Shown in pieces: positions 43,787 to 52,112 of a stretch of 64,000 nt of DNA. This DNA comes from Methylotenera_A sp049687015 (GTDB lineage Bacteria > Pseudomonadota > Gammaproteobacteria > Burkholderiales > Methylophilaceae). The stretch covers positions 62,001 through 126,000 of the forward strand of contig JBAVIP010000070.1 of assembly GCA_049687015.1 (NCBI GenBank), in the 5' to 3' direction. Under the pieces are notes generated by a model. The model ran no database searches. It saw nothing but the letters and a program-made list of their open reading frames with translations, and had not been told where the DNA came from. Both the position numbers and the translations under genes were made by a program. Within the stretch, counting starts at the first letter, position 1; each line of letters starts with the position of its first letter.

Positions 43787-46228
43787 TTAAATGGTGATAG
43801 TTTCAAACTCTTTGTGCTGTTCACGTTTTTCTACACGTTCCGCCCATGGGTCAACCGCGCCCTGCAAGGCATACAGCAAACGCTCGTAAGCAGCTTTGCG
43901 GCCTTCGGAATCCTCTAGCACACGTTGTTTTACGTACTCTAAACCTACGCGTTCAATCCAGTGTACGGTGCGGTCTAAGTAGCGCGCTTCTTCACGGTAG
44001 ATTTGAATGAATGCGCCCGAGTATTCCAGCACTTCATCATGTGTTTTGACTTTGCACAGGAACTGCGCAACTTCGGTTTTAATACCGCCGTTGCCGCCTA
44101 CGTAGATTTCCCAGCCTGAATCCACACCGATAATGCCGACATCTTTAATGCCCGATTCGGCGCAGTTACGTGGGCAACCTGAGACGGCGAACTTGACCTT
44201 ATGCGGTGCCCACATGTGATCGAAGGCTTTTTCAATGTCTATGCCCATTTGGGTGGAGTTTTGAGTGCCAAAGCGGCAAAATTCAGAGCCGACACAGGTT
44301 TTGACGGTACGGATACCTTTGGCGTAAGCATAGCCTGATGGCATGTCGAGGTCTTTCCACATACCGACTAAATCTTCTTTTTTCACGCCTAGCAAGTCGA
44401 TACGTTGGCCGCCAGTGACCTTCACCATCGGCACGGCATATTTATCAGCAACATCCGCAATTTTGCGTAACTGGTCTGGCGAAGTCACGCCGCCATACAT
44501 GCGTGGAATCACAGAATACGTGCCATCTTTTTGAATATTGGCGTGAACACGCTCGTTAATAAAACGTGATTGCGGATCATCCACCGCCTCGTGCGGCCAG
44601 GTGGAAAGCAGATAGTAGTTAAGCGCTGGCCTGCAAGTCGCACAGCCATTAGGCGTGCGCCAGCCTATGCCTTTCATGGCATCCGGAATATTCAGGTATT
44701 TATGTTTGCGGATTTCTGCACGCACTTCTTCATGGTTTTTCTCTGTACAGCCACACACCGCTTTGCTGGTGGATGGCGGCGCATAACCGCCGCCCAGGGT
44801 GGATGCCAGAATCTGCTCAACCAAGCCTACGCATGAACCGCAGCTTGAGCCCGCTTTGGTTTGCTTTTTCACGTCATCAATGGTGAATAAGCCATGATCT
44901 TGAATGGCTTTTACAATGGTGCCTTTGCACACGCCGTTACAGCCGCACACTTCCATTTCGTTGGTCATGGCGGCGGCCTTGTCTTGGCCTTGGTGACCGG
45001 TATTACCTAAAGAATCCTGACCGAACATCAAGTGGTCGCGAATCTCATGAATCGCCTTGCCATCTCTAAGCATTTGAAAATACCACGAGCCGTCCGCGGT
45101 ATCCCCATAAAGAACGCCACCAATGATTTTATCATTTTTGATGACGAGTTTTTTGTATATCCCGCCAACTGCGTCGTGCAAAACAATTTCTTCGCGCCCA
45201 TCCTCAGCGTCTTCATCGCTTCTGAAATCACCGGCACTGAATAAATCGATGCCTGTGACTTTCAATTTGGTGGAAGTCACTGAGCCTTTATATAAGCCAA
45301 TACCAAAATTCGCCAAATGCGTTGCGCACACCTTGGCCATTTCGAATAAGGGTGCGACCAAGCCGTAAGAAATGCCGCGGTGTGCGACACATTCGCCCAC
45401 TGCGTAAATACGCGGGTCGTAGGTTTGCATGGTGTCGTTCACCACAATGCCTCTGTTGCAGTAGATGCCTGCGGATTCGGCTAGCGCAAAGTTCGGGCGG
45501 ATACCCACCGCCATTACCACCAAATCAGCGGCAATTTCCTGGCCATCGCTAAAACGTACCGCTTTAACGCGGCCACTGCTATTGCCAATCAGCTGTTCGG
45601 TATTTTTTTGCAAAAGAAAATTAAGGCCTTTAGCTTCCAGATTTTTTTGCAGCATTTTGCCAGCGGTTTTATCGAGTTGCCTTTCTAGCAGCCACTCATT
45701 CTTATGTACCACAGCCACTTCCATGCCCTGTATTTTCAGGCCATTTGCAGCTTCCAGACCTAACAGGCCGCCGCCGATCACTACCGCATGCTTGTGCTTT
45801 TTGGCCGCCTCTATCATGTCATTGGTATCTTTAATGTCCCGATAACCAATGACGCCCTCCAGGTCTTTGCCTGGAATGGGTAGCATGAATGGTTTTGATC
45901 CCGTTGCAAGCAATAAGCGGTCATACTCTGCACTGGTACCGTCTTCGGCATAGACTACGCGGTTCTTGCGGTCAATTTTGTTGATGCGCGCGCTGGTGTA
46001 AAGTGTGATGTTGTTTTCTGCATACCATTCGCGGGTATTCAGAATAATATCTTTTATGGTTTGTTCATTGGCCAGCACTGGCGAGAGCATGATGCGGTTG
46101 TAATTGGGATAGGGCTCATCACCAAATACGGTAATATCATAAATGTCCGGCGCGATTTTCAGCAATTCTTCCACCACGCGCATACCGGCCATGCCATTAC
46201 CAACAACCACTAATTTCATTTTTTGCAT
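43787..46228 (-). CDS. nirB: nitrite reductase (NADH), large subunit
   Basis: About 813 aa from ATG 46228 (MQKMKLVVVGNGMAGMRVVE; the frame continues upstream to a TTG at 46255 without good context). It reduces nitrite to ammonium with NADH. Domains in order: FAD/NAD(P)-binding (VVVGNGMAG near residue 5, VVIGGGLLGLEAANGL near 150), BFD-like [2Fe-2S] domains (CGCNGVCKGTIVKAIQDH, AGSSCGSCVGLVEQIL and CGCTEKNH), then the siroheme/[4Fe-4S] half with TCVGSEFCRFG and SGCPRNCAESG. Complete, full length. First gene of the operon; a sigma-54-type promoter lies just upstream. Confidence 0.95.
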   Translation of the reverse strand: MQKMKLVVVGNGMAGMRVVEELLKIAPDIYDITVFGDEPYPNYNRIMLSPVLANEQTIKDIILNTREWYAENNITLYTSARINKIDRKNRVVYAEDGTSAEYDRLLLATGSKPFMLPIPGKDLEGVIGYRDIKDTNDMIEAAKKHKHAVVIGGGLLGLEAANGLKIQGMEVAVVHKNEWLLERQLDKTAGKMLQKNLEAKGLNFLLQKNTEQLIGNSSGRVKAVRFSDGQEIAADLVVMAVGIRPNFALAESAGIYCNRGIVVNDTMQTYDPRIYAVGECVAHRGISYGLVAPLFEMAKVCATHLANFGIGLYKGSVTSTKLKVTGIDLFSAGDFRSDEDAEDGREEIVLHDAVGGIYKKLVIKNDKIIGGVLYGDTADGSWYFQMLRDGKAIHEIRDHLMFGQDSLGNTGHQGQDKAAAMTNEMEVCGCNGVCKGTIVKAIQDHGLFTIDDVKKQTKAGSSCGSCVGLVEQILASTLGGGYAPPSTSKAVCGCTEKNHEEVRAEIRKHKYLNIPDAMKGIGWRTPNGCATCRPALNYYLLSTWPHEAVDDPQSRFINERVHANIQKDGTYSVIPRMYGGVTSPDQLRKIADVADKYAVPMVKVTGGQRIDLLGVKKEDLVGMWKDLDMPSGYAYAKGIRTVKTCVGSEFCRFGTQNSTQMGIDIEKAFDHMWAPHKVKFAVSGCPRNCAESGIKDVGIIGVDSGWEIYVGGNGGIKTEVAQFLCKVKTHDEVLEYSGAFIQIYREEARYLDRTVHWIERVGLEYVKQRVLEDSEGRKAAYERLLYALQGAVDPWAERVEKREQHKEFETITI

Positions 46229-46269
46229 AATTTTTACTTGAGCCCGACAATACAATCTACATAGCTATG

Positions 46270-46284
46270 GCAATTAGTATGCCA
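46270..46284 (-). promoter_or_regulatory. sigma-54-type -24/-12 promoter of nirB
   Basis: On the minus strand: TGGCATACTAATTGC, which fits TGGCAY-N5-TTGC with the GG and GC pairs at the right spacing. The likely start of transcription is near 46258, 30 bp before the ATG of nirB. Confidence 0.65.
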
Positions 46285-46289
46285 ACATA

Positions 46290-46311
46290 TATTTGTATTT
46301 AAATACAAATA
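46290..46311. promoter_or_regulatory. 22-bp perfect palindrome upstream of nirB
   Basis: TATTTGTATTT meets its exact complement AAATACAAATA at 46300/46301. It sits just upstream of the -24 element. It could be bound by a regulator or simply be an AT-rich bend, as with IHF regions. Confidence 0.5.
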
Positions 46312-46363
46312 GTTAACTACAATATGGCTGTTGCTGCCAGGCAAAGGTGCGCACTATAAGTGC

Positions 46364-46397
46364 AACGCACCGCTGGCGTGAACCAAAACGGTGCGTT
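46364..46397. promoter_or_regulatory. hairpin and possible NtrC half-sites between porin and nirB
   Basis: AACGCACCG and CGGTGCGTT form a 9-bp stem with a 16-base loop. There is no T-tract on the minus strand, so it is a weak terminator candidate for the porin gene. Inside, GCACCGCTGGCGTGA (46367-46381) resembles GCAC-N7-GTGC with one mismatch, so an NtrC site about 85 bp upstream of the nirB promoter is possible. Confidence 0.35.
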
Positions 46398-46433
46398 ATT
46401 ACAAACCAAATGTATTTTCTAAAAAATAATCAG

Positions 46434-47879
46434 TTAAAAAGTGTACATCGCAGTGAGCCAGAATTTTTCAGTATCGCGGATACGGCCACGGTTACCAGCA
46501 ATGGAGTTGGCGGTATTAGCAGCAGCGGCATAATGATCATCTTCACTAAACTTGCCGTACTCGATTTTTGCCATGATGTTTTTGTTTACGTTATAGGTAG
46601 CAGCCACGTTCCACTCGGTGCCGTATTTACTGCCATTTTTAGCCGTGCCGCTACCAACCGTATAAAAGTTCTCGTCAGATTTAATGACGTGATAATCCGC
46701 AAAGAACTGAAGGTCATCCCATTTGTAAGTGGCGGTCACAAAGGTATCCTGTATGCCTTGTCTTGGTGTTGCCAGGAATTTATCTACCCAGCCCTGGAAC
46801 AGGTGATTGGTACCAAATGGCGTCTGGAAAGCATATTTGCTATTGTTGCTTGACAGCAACTCCTGATCTGCGCGAATCGAGAAGTTGTCTATGCCGACAC
46901 CGCCGCCCACTTTGTAATAATGCGCATCAATACGGCTGTCACCGTCCTGATAGTCGGTCTGTTTTGCATATTCAGCCGTGTAGAGTGCCCTTAAATTCGG
47001 GTTAAACGGATGAACGCCATCCAGACGCAGACCAAATGTTTTGTTGGATTGGTCTGCAGATGCGTTAGGCTTGCCATTATTATTTAGCGTACCTGCACCG
47101 AACCAGGCATTGCCAAATCCAAGGTCTTCAAAGTCGGATAAATAACCATAGCCAATCAAATACTCGGTAGGAGAAATACGGTATTTGATGTTGGCGATTT
47201 CCAGCGCGCCTTCATCGCGGTTTTTGGTGGTGATTTGTCTTACGCGCTCAAAGTGCGATAGAAACACTTCAGTGTCCGGAATGCTTTTATTTAGAACAGA
47301 CACGCCATCAAACACCTGCATCACTTGACGGAAGCCGATGTCGCCAATGAAACGCACATTATCCAGATTGACCTGTTGGCGGCCAAGGCGGAATTTGGTG
47401 TTTTTGATGCCTGTCCAGTCGACATAAAGTTGATTGATGCCAGTATAGGTTGGGTCAACGATTTTGGCGTATTCCACATTTCTGATCTGGTTTGAAGCGC
47501 CGTTGATCAGCGTATTATTGGTGCTGTCGTTGAAATTGTCTATAAACTTTGTCACATCAATCAACTGTGCGCCAAAACTGAAGTTCTTGTAAGGCGCTGT
47601 CTGCCAGCCAATTAAGCTGCGCAGGGTTAATCCCTCGCCGTCCTTAAGCTCTTTGTTAGCCGCCGCAGTTCCTGCTGGGCCTAAACCGTCTTGATCGACA
47701 TGCTCATAGCGCAATCTGAAACTGGTTAAATTTTTACCTTCTTTCACTGCATCCATAAAGGTGTATTCATCTTCAGGTGCAGGTGTTTCTTCGGCAAAAG
47801 CATGTCCGGAAAAAGCTGCAATCGTTGAAAATATGCCGATTGAGATGAGTCGCTTTTTTAAAGGTTTCGAGTTATACAT
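46434..47879 (-). CDS. alginate-export-type outer membrane porin
   Basis: 481 aa: a signal peptide ending near GHAFA (residue about 28), then a beta-barrel with many alternating strands and a terminal aromatic (TAMYTF). FRLRYEHVDQDGL, LTLRSLIGWQTAPYKNFSFG, GRQQVNLDNVRFIGDIGFRQ and VFDGVSVLNKSIPDTEVF match the alginate-export/OprE-like porin family. Last gene of the nrt operon, 41 bp after nrtD. In this setting it most likely lets nitrate and nitrite across the outer membrane; alginate export is improbable. Confidence 0.85.
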   Translation of the reverse strand: MYNSKPLKKRLISIGIFSTIAAFSGHAFAEETPAPEDEYTFMDAVKEGKNLTSFRLRYEHVDQDGLGPAGTAAANKELKDGEGLTLRSLIGWQTAPYKNFSFGAQLIDVTKFIDNFNDSTNNTLINGASNQIRNVEYAKIVDPTYTGINQLYVDWTGIKNTKFRLGRQQVNLDNVRFIGDIGFRQVMQVFDGVSVLNKSIPDTEVFLSHFERVRQITTKNRDEGALEIANIKYRISPTEYLIGYGYLSDFEDLGFGNAWFGAGTLNNNGKPNASADQSNKTFGLRLDGVHPFNPNLRALYTAEYAKQTDYQDGDSRIDAHYYKVGGGVGIDNFSIRADQELLSSNNSKYAFQTPFGTNHLFQGWVDKFLATPRQGIQDTFVTATYKWDDLQFFADYHVIKSDENFYTVGSGTAKNGSKYGTEWNVAATYNVNKNIMAKIEYGKFSEDDHYAAAANTANSIAGNRGRIRDTEKFWLTAMYTF

Positions 47880-47920
47880 AATTTAAAATCCTGAAAAGTT
47901 GAGTTAATTGATATGTTTTT

Positions 47921-48724
47921 TTAAGCTGCTTTTTTGGCATGGCGTTCGTATAAGAAACGCAATACCTCGCTACGCAAATGGTTGTAATCCTGGTCTTCTG
48001 CCAGTTCCAGACGGTTGCGCGGTTTCGGTAGATTCACATCCAGAATCTCGCCAATCCCGGCAGAAGGCCCATTAGTCATCATCACAATACGGTCAGATAA
48101 CAGCACGGCTTCATCTACATCATGCGTAACCATGACGGCAGTGCAATGCGTTTTTTCCATGATTTTCATCAGTTCATCCTGCAGTGTGGCGCGGGTGAGC
48201 GCATCGAGCGCGCCGAAAGGCTCGTCCAGCAATAAGACCCTGGGCTCCATCGCCAGCGCTCTGGCAATGCCCACGCGCTGCTTCATGCCGCCGGAGATTT
48301 CATGGGGGCGTTTGTCCATGGCGTGTGACAAGCCTACAAGCGCCAGTGCGTCTATTGCACGCAAGTCTTGCTGCACTTGTGTCTCGTGCTTAAAGACGCG
48401 CTCAACCGCCAGGTGGACATTTTCAAAGCAGGTCAGCCATGGCAGAAGCGAGTGGTTCTGAAACACGACGGCTCGATCGGGACCTGGTTTGGCAATTTCA
48501 CGGCCAGCACAAAACAGGTTACCGGAAGTCTGTTGCAATAAGCCCGCAATCAGATTTAAAACGGTTGATTTTCCGCAGCCAGAGTGACCAATAATAGAGA
48601 CAAACTCACCTTCTTTGATGTTGAGATTGATATTTCTTAACGCTTCAAACGCACCTTTTTTAGCCACAAACGTCATGTTGACATCCTCTAACTGCACGTA
48701 GCGATCTTGTAAAATTTTTTCCAT
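47921..48724 (-). CDS. nrtD: nitrate ABC transporter, ATP-binding protein
   Basis: 267 aa ABC ATPase: Walker A GHSGCGKST (residues about 47-55), Q-loop at FQNHSLLPW, signature SGGMKQRVGIARALA, Walker B VLLLDEPFGALD and H-loop VTHDVDEAV. It belongs to the NrtD/SsuB/TauB group (nitrate-sulfonate-bicarbonate). There is only one ATPase gene, without the fused NrtC form. It is 8 bp after the permease gene. Energises nitrate import together with NrtA and NrtB. Confidence 0.93.
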   Translation of the reverse strand: MEKILQDRYVQLEDVNMTFVAKKGAFEALRNINLNIKEGEFVSIIGHSGCGKSTVLNLIAGLLQQTSGNLFCAGREIAKPGPDRAVVFQNHSLLPWLTCFENVHLAVERVFKHETQVQQDLRAIDALALVGLSHAMDKRPHEISGGMKQRVGIARALAMEPRVLLLDEPFGALDALTRATLQDELMKIMEKTHCTAVMVTHDVDEAVLLSDRIVMMTNGPSAGIGEILDVNLPKPRNRLELAEDQDYNHLRSEVLRFLYERHAKKAA

Positions 48725-48732
48725 GATATGTC

Positions 48733-49674
48733 CTATTCATAACTGAAGCGTTTAGCAACAAGGATGAGTGCCTGCTCTAACAAGAGTCCGACAATGCCCA
48801 CCACAAAAATCGCGATGATGATGTGTTCTACGTTCAGGTTGTTCCATTCATCCCACACCCAGAAGCCGATTCCCACGCCGCCTGTAAGCATTTCTGCCGC
48901 AACAATCACCAGCCATGCCACGCCAATCGATAAGCGTATGCCTGTCATCATGTAAGGCAGCACCGAGGGGAATAAAATTTTGGTAACGATTTTCCACTCG
49001 CTTAAGTTGAGCACTTTGGCCACATTCATATAATCCTGCGGTACTTTGCTGACACCTACAGCGGTGTTGATGATCATCGGCCAGATAGCGGAAATGAAAA
49101 TCACCCAGATGGCTGCCGGATTGGCGGCTTTGAATACCAGCAAGCCAATCGGTAGCCAAGCCAAGGGTGAAACAGGACGCAACAGGCTGATAATGGGAGA
49201 AGTCATCCGTGATAAAAACTCGAACCGGCCAATCATAAAGCCCAACGGAATCCCTACCAGAGCCGCCATGCCAAACCCTAAGCCCACGCGCTGCAGCGAA
49301 TGCAGAATGTTCCAACCGATGCCCTGATCGTTTGGGCCTTTGATATAGAACGGATCACTGAACAGAACCATCGCAGCCTTGAAAGTTGATACCGGCCCTG
49401 GCAGCCCTTGCGACTGATATGAAATCAACGTCCAGACTGCCAGTAACAGCAATAGCCCGATTGCCGGCGGCAGCAGCCATTGAAAAAACACCCTGACTTT
49501 TATCGAAAACTGGCTTGGCGTTTTAGCTGCCGCCCCTGTTGTTAAGGTTGCAGGTATTGGCGGCTGCTCAATCACATCGTTTGCAGCCTTTTCAGCTTTC
49601 ATATCGACTTTCGATGTTTCCGGTTTTTGCATGATCATTTGTATGCTTTCTGGTTTAATCCCGATTGCGCTCAT
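48733..49674 (-). CDS. nrtB: nitrate ABC transporter, permease
   Basis: 313 aa: a long polar N-terminus (about 70 residues), then six or seven hydrophobic helices. The binding-protein-dependent permease motif EWKIVTKILFPSVLPYMMTG (EAA loop) and AWLVIVAAEMLTGGVGIGFW are present, as in NrtB/SsuC. It lies 22 bp after nrtA and 8 bp before nrtD. Strong ribosome binding site (AGGGAA). Confidence 0.93.
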   Translation of the reverse strand: MSAIGIKPESIQMIMQKPETSKVDMKAEKAANDVIEQPPIPATLTTGAAAKTPSQFSIKVRVFFQWLLPPAIGLLLLLAVWTLISYQSQGLPGPVSTFKAAMVLFSDPFYIKGPNDQGIGWNILHSLQRVGLGFGMAALVGIPLGFMIGRFEFLSRMTSPIISLLRPVSPLAWLPIGLLVFKAANPAAIWVIFISAIWPMIINTAVGVSKVPQDYMNVAKVLNLSEWKIVTKILFPSVLPYMMTGIRLSIGVAWLVIVAAEMLTGGVGIGFWVWDEWNNLNVEHIIIAIFVVGIVGLLLEQALILVAKRFSYE

Positions 49675-49696
49675 TTTTATTCCCTATAGTTAAGAA

Positions 49697-51022
49697 TTAA
49701 GCCTTGATTTTGAAAGCACTCGCATAGGCTGCTGGGTTGCTGCCATCCCACACAATGCCATCCATGAGTTTTGAGCTACGCATTTCGCTTTTAGGCACAC
49801 TCACCCCCAATTGGCTAGCGGCCTGGCTGTAAAGCTCAACCTGATTCACTTTTTTAGCGATGCCCCAATAATCAGGATCAGACTTCAGCATGCCCCAGCG
49901 TTTGTGCTGTGTTAAGAACCACATGCCATCGGATATATACGGGAATGGCACTTTGCCGTCGTCATAAAACTTCATGTAGTTAGGGTCTTTCCATTTTTTG
50001 CCATTTCCGTTGTCGTAATCACCCAGGAAACGGCCTAAAATCACATCTTTTGGTGCGTTCACATAGGATTTTCCAGATATCAGTTCTGCTACCTTGGCAC
50101 GGTTTACTGTGGCATCAATGTATTTGCTGGCCTCTAAAATCGCCATCATCATGGCGCGTGCCGTATTAGGATTTTTGGCGACAAAGTCTGCGGTTGTACC
50201 CAATACTTTTTCTGGATGATCCGCCCAAATATCTTGGCTGGTAGCTACGGTGTAACCTACTTTGTCGTAAATGGCGCGCGCATTCCATGGCTCACCAACG
50301 CAGTAGCCATCCATGTTGCCGATACGCATATTGGCCACCATTTGTGGTGGTGGCACCACAATGTTTTTCACATCTTTTACTGGGTCGATGCCATTCGCCG
50401 CTAGCCAGTAATTCAGCCACATGGCATGCGTACCGGTGGGGAAGGTTTGCGCAAAGGTGAAATCACGGTTTTCATTCGCCATCACGCGTTTAAGCGTTTT
50501 GCCATCTTTTACACCTTTGTCTTTCAATTGGTTTGATAGCGTAATACCTTGGCCGTTGTGATTCAAAGCCATGAGCACTGCCATATCTTTTTGCTGGCCG
50601 CCAATGCCCATTTGCACGCCATACACCAGACCATACAGCACGTGTGCAGCGTGTAGTTCGCCATTCACAACTTTGTCGCGCACGCCCGCCCAAGAGGCTT
50701 CTTTAGACGGCGTAATTTTGATGCCATATTTTTTATCGAAGCCCATTTCGGCTGCTACCACAATGGGGGCGCAGTCCGTGAGGGGAATGAAACCAATTTT
50801 TACCTCGGTGATTTCAGGCGCGTCCGAACCTGCGGCGTACGCCATACTCCTGATGCCGGCCGGCATCATGTTCATCATTGCAGCTGCGCCAAACGCACCG
50901 GCGATGCTGTGTTTGAAGAAGTTACGGCGGCTTGCGTCTACAGATTGGGCTTCTGCCCCGGCAGCTTCGGTTACAGATGTCGTATCGATTAAGGTTGAAT
51001 CTGGTTTCACTTCTTTACTCAT
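49697..51022 (-). CDS. nrtA: nitrate ABC transporter, substrate-binding protein
   Basis: 441 aa with a twin-arginine signal (DASRRNFFKHSIAGAFGAAA, residues about 30-49), so export is probably through Tat. The mature part starts EVKIGFIPLTDCAPIVVAAE, with KKYGIKITPSKEASWAGVRD, FPTGTHAMWLNYWLAANGID, GYCVGEPWNARA and LGTTADFVAKNPNTARAMMM, the NrtA/NasF features that bind nitrate. The permease and ATPase follow directly. It is preceded by a leader with an ANTAR-type RNA and a terminator. Confidence 0.95.
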   Translation of the reverse strand: MSKEVKPDSTLIDTTSVTEAAGAEAQSVDASRRNFFKHSIAGAFGAAAMMNMMPAGIRSMAYAAGSDAPEITEVKIGFIPLTDCAPIVVAAEMGFDKKYGIKITPSKEASWAGVRDKVVNGELHAAHVLYGLVYGVQMGIGGQQKDMAVLMALNHNGQGITLSNQLKDKGVKDGKTLKRVMANENRDFTFAQTFPTGTHAMWLNYWLAANGIDPVKDVKNIVVPPPQMVANMRIGNMDGYCVGEPWNARAIYDKVGYTVATSQDIWADHPEKVLGTTADFVAKNPNTARAMMMAILEASKYIDATVNRAKVAELISGKSYVNAPKDVILGRFLGDYDNGNGKKWKDPNYMKFYDDGKVPFPYISDGMWFLTQHKRWGMLKSDPDYWGIAKKVNQVELYSQAASQLGVSVPKSEMRSSKLMDGIVWDGSNPAAYASAFKIKA

Positions 51023-51052
51023 TTTTTACTCCTAGCTAAAAATTTTTCCCAT

Positions 51053-51103
51053 AAAAAAGGCGCCTTAACGGCAAGGGTGCTGCCCTCGCTATTAAGACGC
51101 CTT
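51053..51103 (-). terminator. leader terminator upstream of nrtA
   Basis: On the minus strand, AAGGCG-T-CTTAA pairs with TTAAG-G-CGCCTT around an inner GAGGG...CCCTTGC arm, and a T-tract (TTTTTT) follows. It lies between nasT and nrtA and 30 bp before nrtA. Located after the two ANTAR hairpins, it is the expected target of NasT antitermination. Confidence 0.85.
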
Positions 51104-51139
51104 TGTCTTATATTTCAATAACTTAAATATAAATTACTT

Positions 51140-51194
51140 GTGCCGTCATTGGCACGCTTAACACGGTGTGTTTATCCCGCCTTTGGGTAAACAC
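51140..51194 (-). ncRNA. ANTAR two-hairpin antiterminator RNA in the nrtA leader
   Basis: Two stem-loops with six-base loops. First (51168-51194, minus strand): GTGTTTA-CCC, loop AAAGGC, GGG-A-TAAACAC. Second (51140-51155): GTGCC, loop AATGAC, GGCAC. Both loops have A at position 1 and G at position 4, the feature that ANTAR proteins recognise. In known nitrate/nitrite assimilation leaders (Klebsiella nasF, Pseudomonas, Azotobacter nas) NasR or NasT bound here prevents formation of the downstream terminator. Co-location with nasT and the terminator makes the assignment firm. Confidence 0.88.
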
Positions 51195-51214
51195 ATTGAC
51201 TTGATAACGTTTAA

Positions 51215-51793
51215 CTAAACAATCAGCATCGAAGCAGCCTCTATCAGTTGATTCGATAAATCGGCCAGCTTCATATTCTTTTTCATCGCCATACTGCGCA
51301 ATAGGCCATAAGCCTCTTCTTCATCCAGATTGCGCTGTTTCATCAGCAAGCCTTTGGCGCGCTCAATAATCTTGCGTTCATCTAACTGTGTTTTAGCCAT
51401 GGCCAACTCGCTACGTAAATGTTTAAATTCCTCAAATCTGGCGACTGCAGCATCAATCACAGGCGTCAACCTTTCGCTGGGAATGGTTCCCACCACATAT
51501 GCACACACCCCTGCTTGCGTGGCGGTTTTAATTTTTTCTTTATCGCCGTCATGCGTAAACATCACTACCGGGCGCGGGTTATGCATACTCATGACACATA
51601 AGTTTTCCAGGGTGTCGCGACTAGGTGAGTCCGTATCAATAATGACAACATCCGGCTGCAATTCACAGCAGGCGCCCTCCAGGTTGACCGTGTCTTTCAG
51701 ATGCGCAATCACTTCGTACCCAGTATCAAGCAGAGATTGCTTGAGTGACTTGGTGCGGTCATGGTTATTATCAACAATCATTACTTTTAACAT
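51215..51793 (-). CDS. nasT: ANTAR-domain response regulator, nitrate antiterminator
   Basis: 192 aa. An N-terminal receiver-like domain (MIVDNNHDRTKSLKQSLLDT, VVIIDTDSPSRDTLENL) and a C-terminal ANTAR domain (ERKIIERAKGLLMKQRNLDE, EEAYGLLRSMAMKKNMKLAD). It binds the two-hairpin RNA in the nrtA leader and allows transcription past the terminator. In characterised species NasS, a nitrate-binding protein, holds NasT inactive without nitrate. No nasS gene is next to it here. A sigma-54 promoter lies 34-48 bp upstream. Confidence 0.93.
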   Translation of the reverse strand: MLKVMIVDNNHDRTKSLKQSLLDTGYEVIAHLKDTVNLEGACCELQPDVVIIDTDSPSRDTLENLCVMSMHNPRPVVMFTHDGDKEKIKTATQAGVCAYVVGTIPSERLTPVIDAAVARFEEFKHLRSELAMAKTQLDERKIIERAKGLLMKQRNLDEEEAYGLLRSMAMKKNMKLADLSNQLIEAASMLIV

Positions 51794-51826
51794 GGCAACT
51801 TAAATGGATGAATCAATTGACTATAC

Positions 51827-51841
51827 GCAATTGCCGTGCCA
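51827..51841 (-). promoter_or_regulatory. sigma-54 -24/-12 promoter of nasT
   Basis: On the minus strand: TGGCACGGCAATTGC, a near-perfect TGGCACG-N4-TTGC. The start point would be near 51815, 22 bp before the nasT ATG. Confidence 0.85.
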
Positions 51842-51928
51842 GCTTGGAATATATAATCTATCACTTTGAATTAATTGGATTTTATATGGAATGATTGTAA
51901 AATTAGATCAGCGGGAAAATACGTCAAG

Positions 51929-51953
51929 TGCACGGAAAGGGTGCATATGCACC
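51929..51953. promoter_or_regulatory. NtrC-type enhancer sites upstream of nasT
   Basis: TGCACGGAAAGGGTGCA (51929-51945) fits the NtrC pattern TGCAC-N7-GTGCA exactly. The overlapping GGTGCATATGCACC (51940-51953) is a perfect 14-bp palindrome. They lie about 90-120 bp upstream of the sigma-54 promoter, the usual enhancer position. The rest of 51954-52112 shows no further element. Confidence 0.75.
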
Positions 51954-52112
51954 ACACAAAGCAGCTATTAATGGGAGTGGTTTTTAATGTCCGAGTGGCC
52001 ATTCTATTAGAATAGGCCAAAAGAAAGTCAGTCTAGCAATGGGTATTGGCTAGGAACGCTTGTAGCATCTTTCCTGCTCGACACTTATCAAATGTTACAA
52101 TATCAAACCAAA

